Shown piece after piece: positions 25,698 to 34,333 of a stretch of DNA of 60,188 nucleotides (position 1 is its first letter; every line of letters begins with the position of its first letter). The position numbers and the translations under genes were made by a program. A model generated the notes under the pieces. It saw nothing but the letters and a program-made list of their open reading frames with translations, did not search any database and was not told the origin of the DNA. The DNA is taken from assembly GCA_000156295.1 (NCBI GenBank), contig DS999237.1, positions 1-60,188 on the forward strand, given 5' to 3'. The DNA comes from a marine gamma proteobacterium HTCC2148. GTDB lineage: Bacteria; Pseudomonadota; Gammaproteobacteria; Pseudomonadales; Halieaceae.

Positions 25698-27557
25698 ATG
25701 TCTTCCGACCTGTTACAAGAAGCTGAGTCTGCGCATCGGCGCGGCGACCTGAGCAATGCGGAGCGCTTATATCGTCAGCTGCTCAGCGAGAGCTCGACCA
25801 ATTCGAGTGCCCTTTTTGGTTTGGGTACACTAGCAATGCGCAGTGGGCAGTATAAAAAAGCTGCAGACCTGCTCGAGCAAGCGGCAGTCATCGAACCGCA
25901 CGCCGCAGACATAGGCCTTAATCTCGCGCTCGCCCTGCAAAAGAGCGGGCAAATAAAAGAGGCCATCAAGCATGCTCTGCGCAGCGCTGCACTGGCGTCA
26001 GGGGACGAACATTTTGCCAACGCAATAGGAAAAGTCCTGCTGGATCTCAGGCAACCTGTCGCGGCCATGGAATTATTGCGCAGTTGTTCACCTACTCGAG
26101 CCTCTACTACAATTTTACTCAGTCGAGCCATGGGAGCACTGGGTGACTGGGATCGCGCCGTTGCGCTTTTACGGAGCTTGGCGAAATCGAACAGCAGCGA
26201 CCCCGAAATCGCCGTTGAGCTATCGGTAGCTGCCGGGAAACTGCGTGACTATCCATTGGCGATTGCCAGCTTTAAACACTACCTGACGCTGATAACACCA
26301 ACGGCATCGGATCATCTGCGTTTTGCAGACCTATACCTTATAGCTCGCGATGTTAGCAACAGTGACCAACAGCTGTGCCTCGCTCGAGAAGCCGGGGCAG
26401 CTGGCGCCGACTATCACGTGTTGCGCGGCCGTCTGGACCGACTCGGCGGAAACATGCGCAGCGCCCAAGAAAATAGCGTAGCAGCTCTCGATTATCAGCC
26501 AGGCCACGGTCAAGCCTGGTCACTGCGAATTGAGTCTGCTAATGACACTGACCTTGAAGATTCCGTGGCAGCATTGTCCCTAGAGCTCGCCAACGAAATG
26601 AGCGCAGCCACACCTTACTATCGCACATTAATGCTCTACGCTGTTGCCACAGGGCAGGATCGCCTGGGTGATCTTACCGCCGCCGCGCAGGCATTCAACC
26701 AAGCGAATGCGCTACAAAAGTGCGCTCTTGCTGACAGTGGCAGAACTTACGACATTGACGCTGAATCGACTCGAACTGATAGGCTTAGGCGGCAGCATAG
26801 AACGCAGCTTAAAGAAGCGTGCGTCTCTCAATATCGCCCTATCTTTATTGTTGGCATGCCACGCTCTGGAACCACGCTCATCGAAAAAGTGATTTCCAGG
26901 CTTGCAGGCGTCACTCCTGGAGGTGAGAACGAGGCGCTCACATTTATCGCAGCACAATATCAGCGAGATGTAATGACTGGTCGTTTGCCTGAACCCCAGG
27001 GCCTGTCGCCATCACAATGGCAAGATTTGGCCTCGCGTTACATTGCACTTTCTCCTGGAGCCAACAACATATTCACCGACAAAATGCCTCATAATTTTCA
27101 GCACGTCGGGCTCATTCTGGGAATGTTTCCACACGCTCGTGTCATTCAAATGCGGCGTGAGCCCCGTGACAACTGCCTGTCGATATACCAACGCCCCTTT
27201 CCGGAAGGGCATAACTATGCCTGTGACGCAATCACCTTGGGTCATGCCTGGTGTCAGGCTCAAGGTCTTATGGATTATTGGGTGGAGCTTGACCCGACCA
27301 AAGTCAAAGACCAGAGCTTTGCAGATTTTGTCGACAATCCTGAGGAGGCCGGCAAAGCCCTAGCCGATTTTTGTCAGCTGCCCTGGCATCCTGAGTGCCT
27401 CATTTCAGACCTTCAAGATAACCCCAGTTTTACTTTCAGCGAATTGCAGGTCAGAAGCTCTATATCCAACACTGCAGTCGGGCGATGGCAACGTTACGCA
27501 AAAGTTATGCCCGAGTTTTTTGCTGCGCTAGCCGAACAGGGTTGCCTTGAGCGCTGA
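25698..27557 (+). CDS. TPR-domain sulfotransferase
   Basis: 619 residues. The N-terminal half (about 1-340) is TPR-like (RRGDLSNAERLYRQLL, LFGLGTLAMRSGQYKKAADLL). The C-terminal half is a PAPS-dependent sulfotransferase with the 5'-phosphosulfate loop FIVGMPRSGTTLIEKV around residue 389, and a 3'-phosphate-binding region in VIQMRREPRDNCLSIY. The ATG at 25698 begins the first TPR helix; an upstream in-frame ATG would overlap the promoter region. Related TPR-sulfotransferases are proposed to modify proteins, with tyrosine sulfation the best-known precedent for the fold, but the acceptor here is unknown. Confidence 0.88.
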   Translation: MSSDLLQEAESAHRRGDLSNAERLYRQLLSESSTNSSALFGLGTLAMRSGQYKKAADLLEQAAVIEPHAADIGLNLALALQKSGQIKEAIKHALRSAALASGDEHFANAIGKVLLDLRQPVAAMELLRSCSPTRASTTILLSRAMGALGDWDRAVALLRSLAKSNSSDPEIAVELSVAAGKLRDYPLAIASFKHYLTLITPTASDHLRFADLYLIARDVSNSDQQLCLAREAGAAGADYHVLRGRLDRLGGNMRSAQENSVAALDYQPGHGQAWSLRIESANDTDLEDSVAALSLELANEMSAATPYYRTLMLYAVATGQDRLGDLTAAAQAFNQANALQKCALADSGRTYDIDAESTRTDRLRRQHRTQLKEACVSQYRPIFIVGMPRSGTTLIEKVISRLAGVTPGGENEALTFIAAQYQRDVMTGRLPEPQGLSPSQWQDLASRYIALSPGANNIFTDKMPHNFQHVGLILGMFPHARVIQMRREPRDNCLSIYQRPFPEGHNYACDAITLGHAWCQAQGLMDYWVELDPTKVKDQSFADFVDNPEEAGKALADFCQLPWHPECLISDLQDNPSFTFSELQVRSSISNTAVGRWQRYAKVMPEFFAALAEQGCLER

Positions 27558-27612
27558 TGTTTCAACGCTGAATGAGCAGTCTGGAGCAACCCCTAAATTT
27601 TCAAAGAATAAA

Positions 27613-28401
27613 CTAAAGCCCTGCGCGTGCATCAGCCTCAGCAATCAGTTTGACACGTCGGTTCAACAATCGACTCCAGTTTTCCAATGAGAATACGTGA
27701 GCAAAAATGAAGGACAGGTATCCCTTCTGATGCAAATCGCTCAAATCAGATGCAGACAACAGATTGAGCTTGTCTACGTCTACCGCGAAATAACTACCGA
27801 TCGATTGAGATTCCTCATTTCCACCGGCCCTGGCCTGTTGCTCTGATAGCAGGCCCAGCTCCGACAGCGTGTCGCTGAACTCTTTGGTTCTGCGACGCTC
27901 GGCCTCAAACTGGCCGCAAAATTCGACCATTTGTTGGGTTTGTGCCGATAAGCCATCGCTATCAAAGAAAGGGGTCTCAAAATCCTCGACGATGGCTTTG
28001 GCGGCGCGATCAATCACAATAGCAAACTGGTCATCAGGACCCATCGCCGTAGCGAACGGATGGCGCCTCAGATAAGAAGGAATATAAGCGCCCGCTTCCC
28101 ACTGCCCGTTTTCATCTGTAAACATGTTTCGATCTTTCATGAGCGACAATACCGCCAAAGGCACTCCATTTTCCTTGCTGGAAAAAACCACAGGGTAAAA
28201 CTTTTGCGCAGAACTTATCTCAGAAGCCACCAGCGGCACCGACCGTATTCCGGCAGCGAACTCAAACGGCTTATCGATGCCTCGCCAGCCCAGCTTTCCG
28301 TGATCCTCCCTGTTCAGAAACTCTGGCTGCTCATAGAGAAACATTGTTCCCTTGGGCGCTCTAATGCCCGCTGTTGCGCCTGCTTGCGAAGAGTCTGTCA
28401 T
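27613..28401 (-). CDS. SapC family protein
   Basis: 262 residues matching the SapC family: FLYEQPEFLNREDHGKLGW, FYPVVFSSKENGVPLAVLSL, YIPSYLRRHPFA and FDSDG are its hallmark blocks. The family was named from Campylobacter S-layer work. In marine proteobacteria it recurs beside TonB receptors, oxygenases and halogenases, and its activity is not established. No signal peptide is seen. It lies 87 bases downstream of the methyltransferase gene on the same strand and converges on the sulfotransferase gene. Confidence 0.88.
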   Translation of the reverse strand: MTDSSQAGATAGIRAPKGTMFLYEQPEFLNREDHGKLGWRGIDKPFEFAAGIRSVPLVASEISSAQKFYPVVFSSKENGVPLAVLSLMKDRNMFTDENGQWEAGAYIPSYLRRHPFATAMGPDDQFAIVIDRAAKAIVEDFETPFFDSDGLSAQTQQMVEFCGQFEAERRRTKEFSDTLSELGLLSEQQARAGGNEESQSIGSYFAVDVDKLNLLSASDLSDLHQKGYLSFIFAHVFSLENWSRLLNRRVKLIAEADARAGL

Positions 28402-28488
28402 GTCTGCTTATTCCCGAGATTAATTAAGCTAAATGATACCCTCTCGCGTCTTCGGTGGCATCTGTTCAATCGCATCTGGTGATGACTG

Positions 28489-29394
28489 CTATAAGCGCAG
28501 TGCATGCAACGCCCAACCCACTAGCGCGGGATCCTGGTCTCCTACAAACTGCTCATCGATACTAACGCTACCAAACCCCGCTTCGATGGCTGCCATCTGC
28601 AATAATGAAGCGCTGGCTTCATCTAAAGCTGCACTGCGCAATTGAGAAAGGCGAACTGACTCGGCAACCAAACGCTGCTCCATGCCGGAAGCCAGAGCCA
28701 GGGCCCGCTCAGGAAACGACTGGCGATCATCTATAACCCGACTTATGCCCGCCATAATCTGCCCCGAAATGTGCTTCGATTTGCCCGCCGGATTATCTAG
28801 ATAATCGCGACCCGCAGCCTCTAAATCTCTCAGCTCACCCTGCTCTCGCACAAACCGCTTAAGATGTTCAATCAATCCATCAGGGCGTGTTAACGCTTCT
28901 ATTTCTGCGATCACCGTCTCCGCCGGGCGCACGATTCCACTTTCGTTATGATGCAGCAACAGGCGCATGGGTGCGCCGGGTTTCAAGACCCTTGCAGCTT
29001 CGCGTAAGGCCGGAGACTGTGGGGCATACTCTAGTCCGAATTGACTGGTTACCCCGTCAAACCGGGCATCGTCGAACGGTAAATCGCAGATATCTGTTTC
29101 CGGGAAAAACTGTACTTCACCCAAGGTGTCGAATTTTTCTGCCAGTCTTTCAGGCGCAATATCTGCCAGATCGACAGCGCTGATAGACAAACTTGTGTTA
29201 GCTGCCAGAAGAGCAACTGGCACTGCACCGTTGCCGCTCGCGAGGTCTAACAGCTGTGCACCTTGAGCCATACCGTTGGCAAATTCCGCCCAGAACTCAT
29301 CAATATATGCTTGGTCTTTTGCATCCTGCGACGCGATGCAGCTGTATAAATTGCCGCTCTGCCAATAAAGAGTCCACGGGTTTTCCGAGGTCAT
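28489..29394 (-). CDS. Class I SAM-dependent methyltransferase
   Basis: 301 residues with a SAM-binding core: motif I LLDLASGNGAVPVALLA near residue 48, an acidic residue in AVDLAD, PFDDARFDGVTSQFGLEY as motif IV, and EAARVLKPGAPMRLLLHH as the post-motif. The C-terminal 120 residues are helical and not recognised. The substrate cannot be predicted. It is probably co-transcribed with the SapC gene. Confidence 0.82.
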   Translation of the reverse strand: MTSENPWTLYWQSGNLYSCIASQDAKDQAYIDEFWAEFANGMAQGAQLLDLASGNGAVPVALLAANTSLSISAVDLADIAPERLAEKFDTLGEVQFFPETDICDLPFDDARFDGVTSQFGLEYAPQSPALREAARVLKPGAPMRLLLHHNESGIVRPAETVIAEIEALTRPDGLIEHLKRFVREQGELRDLEAAGRDYLDNPAGKSKHISGQIMAGISRVIDDRQSFPERALALASGMEQRLVAESVRLSQLRSAALDEASASLLQMAAIEAGFGSVSIDEQFVGDQDPALVGWALHALRL

Positions 29395-29728
29395 ACCTGA
29401 TCCTGCACGCTAATAAAGTTCATCTAAAAAAAGTCATCGATTAAAGCACGGTTGTATTAAGTCGATACCGCTTCAATGGGCCACAGATTAACCCAATTCA
29501 TGCACCAGAGTAGAGCATCAATGCACTTGTTTAAGCTCCCAGAGAACTGGCCGAATGTTATTGTCCGACCTACACACCGCACCGCCGACCCTGCAGTGAA
29601 CAAGAGACAGCACCACGGCAGTTTTAATTTGTGCGATGTAGACAAGCGGGGGCGAGACAACTTACCCTCTATTGGTTTCAACATCCGTCACGTCGCCTCT
29701 CCCTACAGACTCGAAACAGGAATGAGCT
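29395..29728. other. Intergenic region before marC
   Basis: A divergent 334-base spacer. Short open frames here lack family resemblance or a ribosome-binding site. I see nothing certain apart from AGGA placed before the TTG start of the MarC gene at 29729. Confidence 0.4.
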
Positions 29729-30334
29729 TTGGACACACTCACCGCATTTGTGACGCTGCTTTTCGTCATGGACCCACTGGGCAACATTCCCGTGTTTCTA
29801 TCCATCCTCAAGGATGTTGATGAAAAGCGCCGCCAATGGATTTTAGCCAGAGAATTGTTAATAGCACTGTTGGTGCTGCTTGTCTTCTTGTGGGGCGGAG
29901 AAGCAGTGCTCAATTTGCTGGGTTTGCGTCAAGAGTCCATTAGTATTGCGGGCGCAATCATCTTGTTCCTGATCGCCATACGCATGATCTTCCCCAGCCC
30001 CTATGGCCTGATGGGTGAGCAACCAGAAGGTGAGCCTTTTATCGTACCCTTGGCCATTCCCATGGTCGCGGGGCCCTCTGCCCTTGCCATCTCCATGCTG
30101 ATGGTAACCTCTGATCCCAATCGGATGTTTGACTGGACCCTGGCACTGGTAGGAGCGTGGGCAGCCTCGGCGGTCATTTTGATGAGCGCGCCCATACTGC
30201 TCAAGGCCCTGGGCAACCGCGGGCTGATCGCGGTGGAGCGGCTGATGGGGATGCTGCTGGTGATTATTTCAGTACAGATGTTCTTCGAGGGCGTGGAGAG
30301 CTTTCTCCACCTGCAAACCGGTGCAGCAATCTAA
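29729..30334 (+). CDS. MarC family integral membrane protein
   Basis: 201 residues with six hydrophobic segments and the MarC signature near the start (FVTLLFVMDPLGNIPVFLSIL) and middle (FIVPLAIPMVAGPSALAISMLM). The family (MarC, YchE, YhgN) has no settled function; a role in antibiotic resistance was withdrawn. The start is TTG at 29729, supported by AGGA 7 bases upstream and by the family N-terminus. It stands alone. Confidence 0.9.
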   Translation: MDTLTAFVTLLFVMDPLGNIPVFLSILKDVDEKRRQWILARELLIALLVLLVFLWGGEAVLNLLGLRQESISIAGAIILFLIAIRMIFPSPYGLMGEQPEGEPFIVPLAIPMVAGPSALAISMLMVTSDPNRMFDWTLALVGAWAASAVILMSAPILLKALGNRGLIAVERLMGMLLVIISVQMFFEGVESFLHLQTGAAI

Positions 30335-30395
30335 AGGCTGGCAAGCCAGGTGGAGGGACACGTCATTCGCCTCCAGTTTAAGGTGATGAATGTCG

Positions 30396-30983
30396 CTAGG
30401 GAGCATGCCGGAAATGCAGGTTTAACGTTACCGGCACCGCCGTGCTGATTGATGTTAGTCCGGCGACTTCACGTAGGGCCTCGATTCCGCCCGCAAGACC
30501 AAAGTCTGAAGCGCTGAGAATCAATGGCCGAGAACTCATTACCCGTAAACTGCCACCATCGCTGAATACCGTCACCGCAACCGTCAGCTTCTGCTCCATG
30601 CCGTGCAAACCCAGCTTGACCGGAATTTCGGTACTGACCGTGCCGCCCTCGGTCACCGCCGCCAGCACAGCCGGATCAACATTCGCCGCAACGGTCGCAT
30701 TGGGAAAATCGGCTGTCTCAAACAGCAATTTACGCACTCGCTCGTTGCGAATCGGGATCAGGGTTTCCACACTGTTAAGGTCGATACTGACCTGAACATT
30801 ACCGCTCTTGCCAATATAACCAACTAGAGAAGCAAAGCTGTGAGTTTCGGCGATGGCCGAATTTTTAACCGAGATAAAATTGATGCTGGAACTTTCGCTG
30901 TCCAACTCCCACTGGGCCGCCGCCTGCGCTGCTGCGAGCATACCTGTTACCAGCAAGCCCATTGCTCGGATTACACGTTTCAT
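30396..30983 (-). CDS. YceI-like periplasmic protein
   Basis: 195 residues. The signal peptide KRVIRAMGLLVTGMLAAAQAAA is followed by a YceI-type lipocalin-like domain (WELDSESSSINFISVKNSAIAETHSF, IPIRNERVRKLLF, FPNATV). The YceI fold binds isoprenoid-like lipids in characterised members; the ligand here is unknown. The ATG at 30983 has AGGAG 9 bases upstream, so an ATG ten codons earlier is less likely. It is monocistronic, between marC and the ars operon. Confidence 0.85.
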   Translation of the reverse strand: MKRVIRAMGLLVTGMLAAAQAAAQWELDSESSSINFISVKNSAIAETHSFASLVGYIGKSGNVQVSIDLNSVETLIPIRNERVRKLLFETADFPNATVAANVDPAVLAAVTEGGTVSTEIPVKLGLHGMEQKLTVAVTVFSDGGSLRVMSSRPLILSASDFGLAGGIEALREVAGLTSISTAVPVTLNLHFRHAP

Positions 30984-31085
30984 GCCATTACTCCTGAAGT
31001 TTTTACACGCCAAAATTGCCAGCGCCCGTTCCTGCCCATCCTAGCGCTCCGGCGAGCGCCAACCAAGTACTAGCTCTGGGAAAGA

Positions 31086-31125
31086 TATATACATAATTGC
31101 GTATATACGTTTTTCCATATATATT
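31086..31125 (+). promoter_or_regulatory. ars operon promoter with ArsR-type operator
   Basis: TTGCGT (31097-31102) and TATATT (31120-31125) are 17 bases apart and form a good promoter 25 bases before the arsR ATG. An inverted repeat TATATAC (31086-31092) and GTATATA (31101-31107) overlaps the -35, where bound ArsR would block RNA polymerase. Binding is inferred from position and symmetry. Confidence 0.7.
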
Positions 31126-31149
31126 GCCTGACAAATCCCGGGAGCAACT

Positions 31150-31506
31150 ATGGAACCGTTATCACTATTTAAATGCCTGGCTGAGGAAACTCGCCTCAAA
31201 GCCGTATTGCTGATTCATGCGCAAGATGAACTTTGCGTCTGCGAGCTCACCGCTGCGCTAAATATAAGCCAGCCCAAAGTCTCACGCCACCTGGCACAAC
31301 TTCGCGACTGCGGCGTACTCACCACCCGGCGAGAGGGGCAGTGGATGTACTACGCGATCAACACCGCGCTGCCAGGCTGGGCCAGGACGATTATTACCGC
31401 GACGGCCACAGACAATGTAGCGGTCACCTACAACTGCTGTGAAAGGCTGACAAAAATGGGCGACCGGCCACAGCGCAGTCGCGATCTTTGTGGGGAACCG
31501 GCATGA
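31150..31506 (+). CDS. arsR: Arsenic-responsive repressor ArsR
   Basis: 118-residue winged-helix repressor of the ArsR/SmtB family. The As(III) site motif ELCVCEL (Cys29, Cys31) lies at the helix before the DNA-recognition segment SQPKVSRHLAQLR. A further vicinal cysteine pair (Cys96, Cys97) occurs near the C-terminus and might add a third ligand. GGGAG precedes the ATG. First gene of arsR-arsC-acr3-arsH; its stop overlaps the arsC ATG as ATGA. It should repress its own promoter at 31086-31125 until arsenite binds. Confidence 0.94.
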   Translation: MEPLSLFKCLAEETRLKAVLLIHAQDELCVCELTAALNISQPKVSRHLAQLRDCGVLTTRREGQWMYYAINTALPGWARTIITATATDNVAVTYNCCERLTKMGDRPQRSRDLCGEPA

Positions 31507-31973
31507 AGCTGCTATTCATCTGCACCCATAACCGCTGCCGCAGCATTATTGCCGAGGCAGTAACCAACGCGTTTGGTGGCAGCCTGCTTCAGGCTCGCTC
31601 CGCCGGCAGCCAACCCTCGGGTGAAGTGCATCCACTGTCTATCAAATATCTACAGCAAGCGGGAATAGACACCGCAGGGCTGCAGAGCCAGTCATGGGAT
31701 GCGCATGAGGCCTGGCAGCCAGACGTGGTAATCACTGTTTGCGACCAGGCCGCAGCAGAACAATGTCCCGTATGGTTTGGTGATGCATTGACCGTGCATT
31801 GGGGGCTGGTCGACCCCTCGCGTCTGCAAGGAAGCGAGGACGAAGTCGCTGCCGCATTTGGCAACACCATCTCAATCCTGCAGGCCCGGATCGAGAAACT
31901 GTTATCCGCCAATCCTCTGACCATGAACGCTACTGAACTGGCCGCGCTGTTCAATCAACTGGGAGAGAGGTAA
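31503..31973 (+). CDS. arsC: Arsenate reductase, low-molecular-weight phosphatase type
   Basis: Reduces arsenate to arsenite for export. 156 residues with the CX5R loop CTHNRCRS (Cys7 to Arg13). Cysteines at 80 and 88 correspond in spacing to the disulfide-relay pair of thioredoxin-coupled ArsC (Cys82/Cys89 in the Staphylococcus enzyme), and VDPS may supply the acid residue. It is not the glutaredoxin type of E. coli plasmids. The ATG at 31503 overlaps the arsR stop, and the stop overlaps acr3 by one base (TAATG). Confidence 0.93.
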   Translation: MKLLFICTHNRCRSIIAEAVTNAFGGSLLQARSAGSQPSGEVHPLSIKYLQQAGIDTAGLQSQSWDAHEAWQPDVVITVCDQAAAEQCPVWFGDALTVHWGLVDPSRLQGSEDEVAAAFGNTISILQARIEKLLSANPLTMNATELAALFNQLGER

Positions 31974-32980
31974 TGGGTAATTTCGAGCGCTATCTCAGCG
32001 TCTGGGTCGCGCTGTGCATCGTTGCCGGTGTCCTTTTGGGCAACGTGTTTCCCTCTGCCTTTGCCGTTATCGCCAGCTGGGAATACGCCCACGTTAACCT
32101 GCTAGTCGCAGTGCTAATCTGGCTGATGATTTACCCGATGATGATCCAGGTCGATTTTTCCGCCATCAAGGACGTGGGCAAAAAACCTAAAGGCCTGGCG
32201 TTAACGCTGGTGATCAATTGGTTGATAAAGCCCTTCAGCATGGCGGCCATTGGCTGGCTATTCTTCCACGTGTTTTTTGCCAACTGGGTAGACCCACAAA
32301 CCGCAAACGAATATGTCGCCGGCATGATACTGCTGGGGGTAGCACCCTGCACCGCCATGGTATTCGTCTGGAGCCAGCTCACCCAGGGTGACCCCAACTA
32401 CACACTGGTGCAGGTGTCAGTTAACGACATCATTATGATCTTCGCCTTTGCGCCTATTACTGCATTTCTTTTGGGTGTCACAGATATTACTGTGCCGTGG
32501 GAAACACTACTGTTATCGGTTGTGCTGTATGTGGTGTTGCCACTTGTTGCTGGCTACCTGACCCGTCGCCTCCTGCGCAACAAGGTGTCGGGCCTGGTCA
32601 ACCGCCTCAAGCCGCTTTCTGTGTTGGGCTTGCTCGCTACGGTGGTACTGCTGTTCGGTTTCCAGGCTGAAACCATTATCGCCAAGCCACAAAGTATTGT
32701 GATGATCGCGATCCCGCTGCTGATCCAGACCTATGGCATTTTCTTTATCGCCTACTTCGCCGCGAAACGAATGCAGCTGCCCCATAACATTGCGGCACCG
32801 GCAGCGATGATCGGCACCAGTAATTTCTTTGAACTGGCGGTCGCGGTTGCTATCTCTTTGTTTGGCCTGCACTCGGGGGCGGCACTGGCAACCGTGGTCG
32901 GTGTCCTGGTAGAGGTACCGGTGATGCTGTCACTGGTGAAATTTGCCAACAACACCCGGCACTGGTTCCCCACTGCCTAG
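31973..32980 (+). CDS. acr3: Arsenite efflux transporter ACR3
   Basis: Inner-membrane As(III) exporter of 335 residues with about ten hydrophobic segments. The conserved cysteine of ACR3 carriers is in [17 protein letters not shown] (Cys126), and the C-terminal conserved segment is [18 protein letters not shown]. Driven by proton motive force in the family. Translation is coupled to arsC by a one-base overlap. Confidence 0.95.
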   Translation: MGNFERYLSVWVALCIVAGVLLGNVFPSAFAVIASWEYAHVNLLVAVLIWLMIYPMMIQVDFSAIKDVGKKPKGLALTLVINWLIKPFSMAAIGWLFFHVFFANWVDPQTANEYVAGMILLGVAPCTAMVFVWSQLTQGDPNYTLVQVSVNDIIMIFAFAPITAFLLGVTDITVPWETLLLSVVLYVVLPLVAGYLTRRLLRNKVSGLVNRLKPLSVLGLLATVVLLFGFQAETIIAKPQSIVMIAIPLLIQTYGIFFIAYFAAKRMQLPHNIAAPAAMIGTSNFFELAVAVAISLFGLHSGAALATVVGVLVEVPVMLSLVKFANNTRHWFPTA

Positions 32981-33007
32981 CGCCAAGCCCAATTTATTTA
33001 GCTGTAA

Positions 33008-33721
33008 ATGAAAAATCGAGATCCCATGCAAAATTTACCCAACATTGTCACTGAACACCTGGTCGCTCCGACTCTTGAGGACATGGTGCCTAAAGAGCGC
33101 TCCTCTCATCCACCACGTATTCTGTTGCTCTATGGCTCGCTGCGAGCGGAGTCGTTCAGCAGGCTGGTAGTGGAAGAAAGTGCCAGGCTACTGCAACAGC
33201 TAGGTTGCGAGACCCGCATTTTCAATCCGTCAGGTCTACCGCTGCCAGATGACAGTGACGAGAGTCACCCAAAGGTCCAAGAGTTACGCGAGTTGATGAC
33301 CTGGTCGGAAGGTCAGGTGTGGTGCTCTCCAGAGCGCCACGGCTCGATGACTGCGATCATGAAAGCGCAGATTGACTGGGTACCATTGAGCATTGGCGCA
33401 GTGCGGCCTACTCAGGGCAAGACGCTGGCAGTGATGCAAGTAGAAGGTGGCTCCCAGTCTTTCAACACAGTAAACCAGTTGCGGGTACTGGGACGTTGGA
33501 TGCGGATGATCACTATCCCTAATCAATCTTCGGTGTCAAAGGCGTTCCTGGAATTCGATGAAGACAAGCGAATGAAGCCCTCGGGATTTTACGACCGTAT
33601 TGTGGATGTGGTGGAGGAGTTGGTGAAGTTTACTTTGTTGACTCGGGATAATGCCGAGTTTCTGGTGGACAGGTATTCCGAGCGCAAGGAGTCAGCGGAA
33701 AAAGTGACAAGGTGCTGTTAA
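33008..33721 (+). CDS. arsH: ArsH NADPH-dependent FMN reductase
   Basis: 237-residue flavoprotein with the NADPH-FMN reductase fold: [20 protein letters not shown] binds FMN phosphate, and [19 protein letters not shown] is the ArsH hallmark. ArsH oxidises trivalent methyl- and aryl-arsenicals or protects against oxidative stress, depending on the species. Last gene of the ars operon, 27 bases after acr3. Confidence 0.95.
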   Translation: MKNRDPMQNLPNIVTEHLVAPTLEDMVPKERSSHPPRILLLYGSLRAESFSRLVVEESARLLQQLGCETRIFNPSGLPLPDDSDESHPKVQELRELMTWSEGQVWCSPERHGSMTAIMKAQIDWVPLSIGAVRPTQGKTLAVMQVEGGSQSFNTVNQLRVLGRWMRMITIPNQSSVSKAFLEFDEDKRMKPSGFYDRIVDVVEELVKFTLLTRDNAEFLVDRYSERKESAEKVTRCC

Positions 33722-33771
33722 TCGGCCAGTTATGTGAGCTTACTCCGACTCCGGCCTCGGCTTTTGTTTAG

Positions 33772-34323
33772 CTAACGCTTTATCGCTTCCCAGCGAGCCT
33801 GTAACTCAGTCGCTCCCAATGCATCCAGGGTTGCTATATTTCGCTCCGGTATGCCTGCTGGGTCGGGGAAATCTGCTAACGCCCTCTCCAGCATATCTTC
33901 TCTAATAAGATGAATAGTCGGCCAGGGTGAACGGTTGCTGAAATGGCTGGCGGCGTCTTGCGGCTCGCCTTCGAACTGATAATTCGGGTGAAAGCTTGCC
34001 AACTGCACAACGCCCTCCAGGCCAGACTGGTATACGAGCTCCTGAACATGATCCAGAAACGCCAGGTAGTCATCGAAACCAGCCAATGCGCCGGTAAATA
34101 CCAGCAAGCTGGTCGCTGTTTCAGTTTCGGGCGTCGACTGCAGTCGATCCAGTTCAGTAAGAAAGAAGGTTTGCAGAGGCTGATCGTTCGCGTCCTCGCA
34201 CACTGCGACTCGCAATTGTTGCGAGCCCAGCAGCGGCTTGGCAAAGGGGCAGAGGTTCAGCCCCACCACAAACTCTTCGAGCCAGCGACGGGTCTGTTGC
34301 TCTGCGCGCCTTGAATCAGGCAT
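33772..34323 (-). CDS. DUF1415 family protein
   Basis: 183 residues from the ATG at 34323 (RRAEQQTRRWLEEFVVGLNLCPFAKP), with the family's conserved LNLCPFA, SFHPNYQFEG and NRSPWPTIHLIRE motifs. The conserved Cys and His residues suggest a metal or redox site, but the function is unknown. An open frame extends 29 codons further upstream into the preceding gene; the chosen start fits the family and lies 10 bases after the rubredoxin-reductase stop, so the two are probably co-transcribed. Confidence 0.85.
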   Translation of the reverse strand: MPDSRRAEQQTRRWLEEFVVGLNLCPFAKPLLGSQQLRVAVCEDANDQPLQTFFLTELDRLQSTPETETATSLLVFTGALAGFDDYLAFLDHVQELVYQSGLEGVVQLASFHPNYQFEGEPQDAASHFSNRSPWPTIHLIREDMLERALADFPDPAGIPERNIATLDALGATELQARWEAIKR

Positions 34324-34333
34324 TGGGCCTGCC

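Noticed and set aside
29476-29820. Open frame of 114 codons before and into marC
   Set aside because: No family resemblance or ribosome-binding site, and it runs into marC in another frame.
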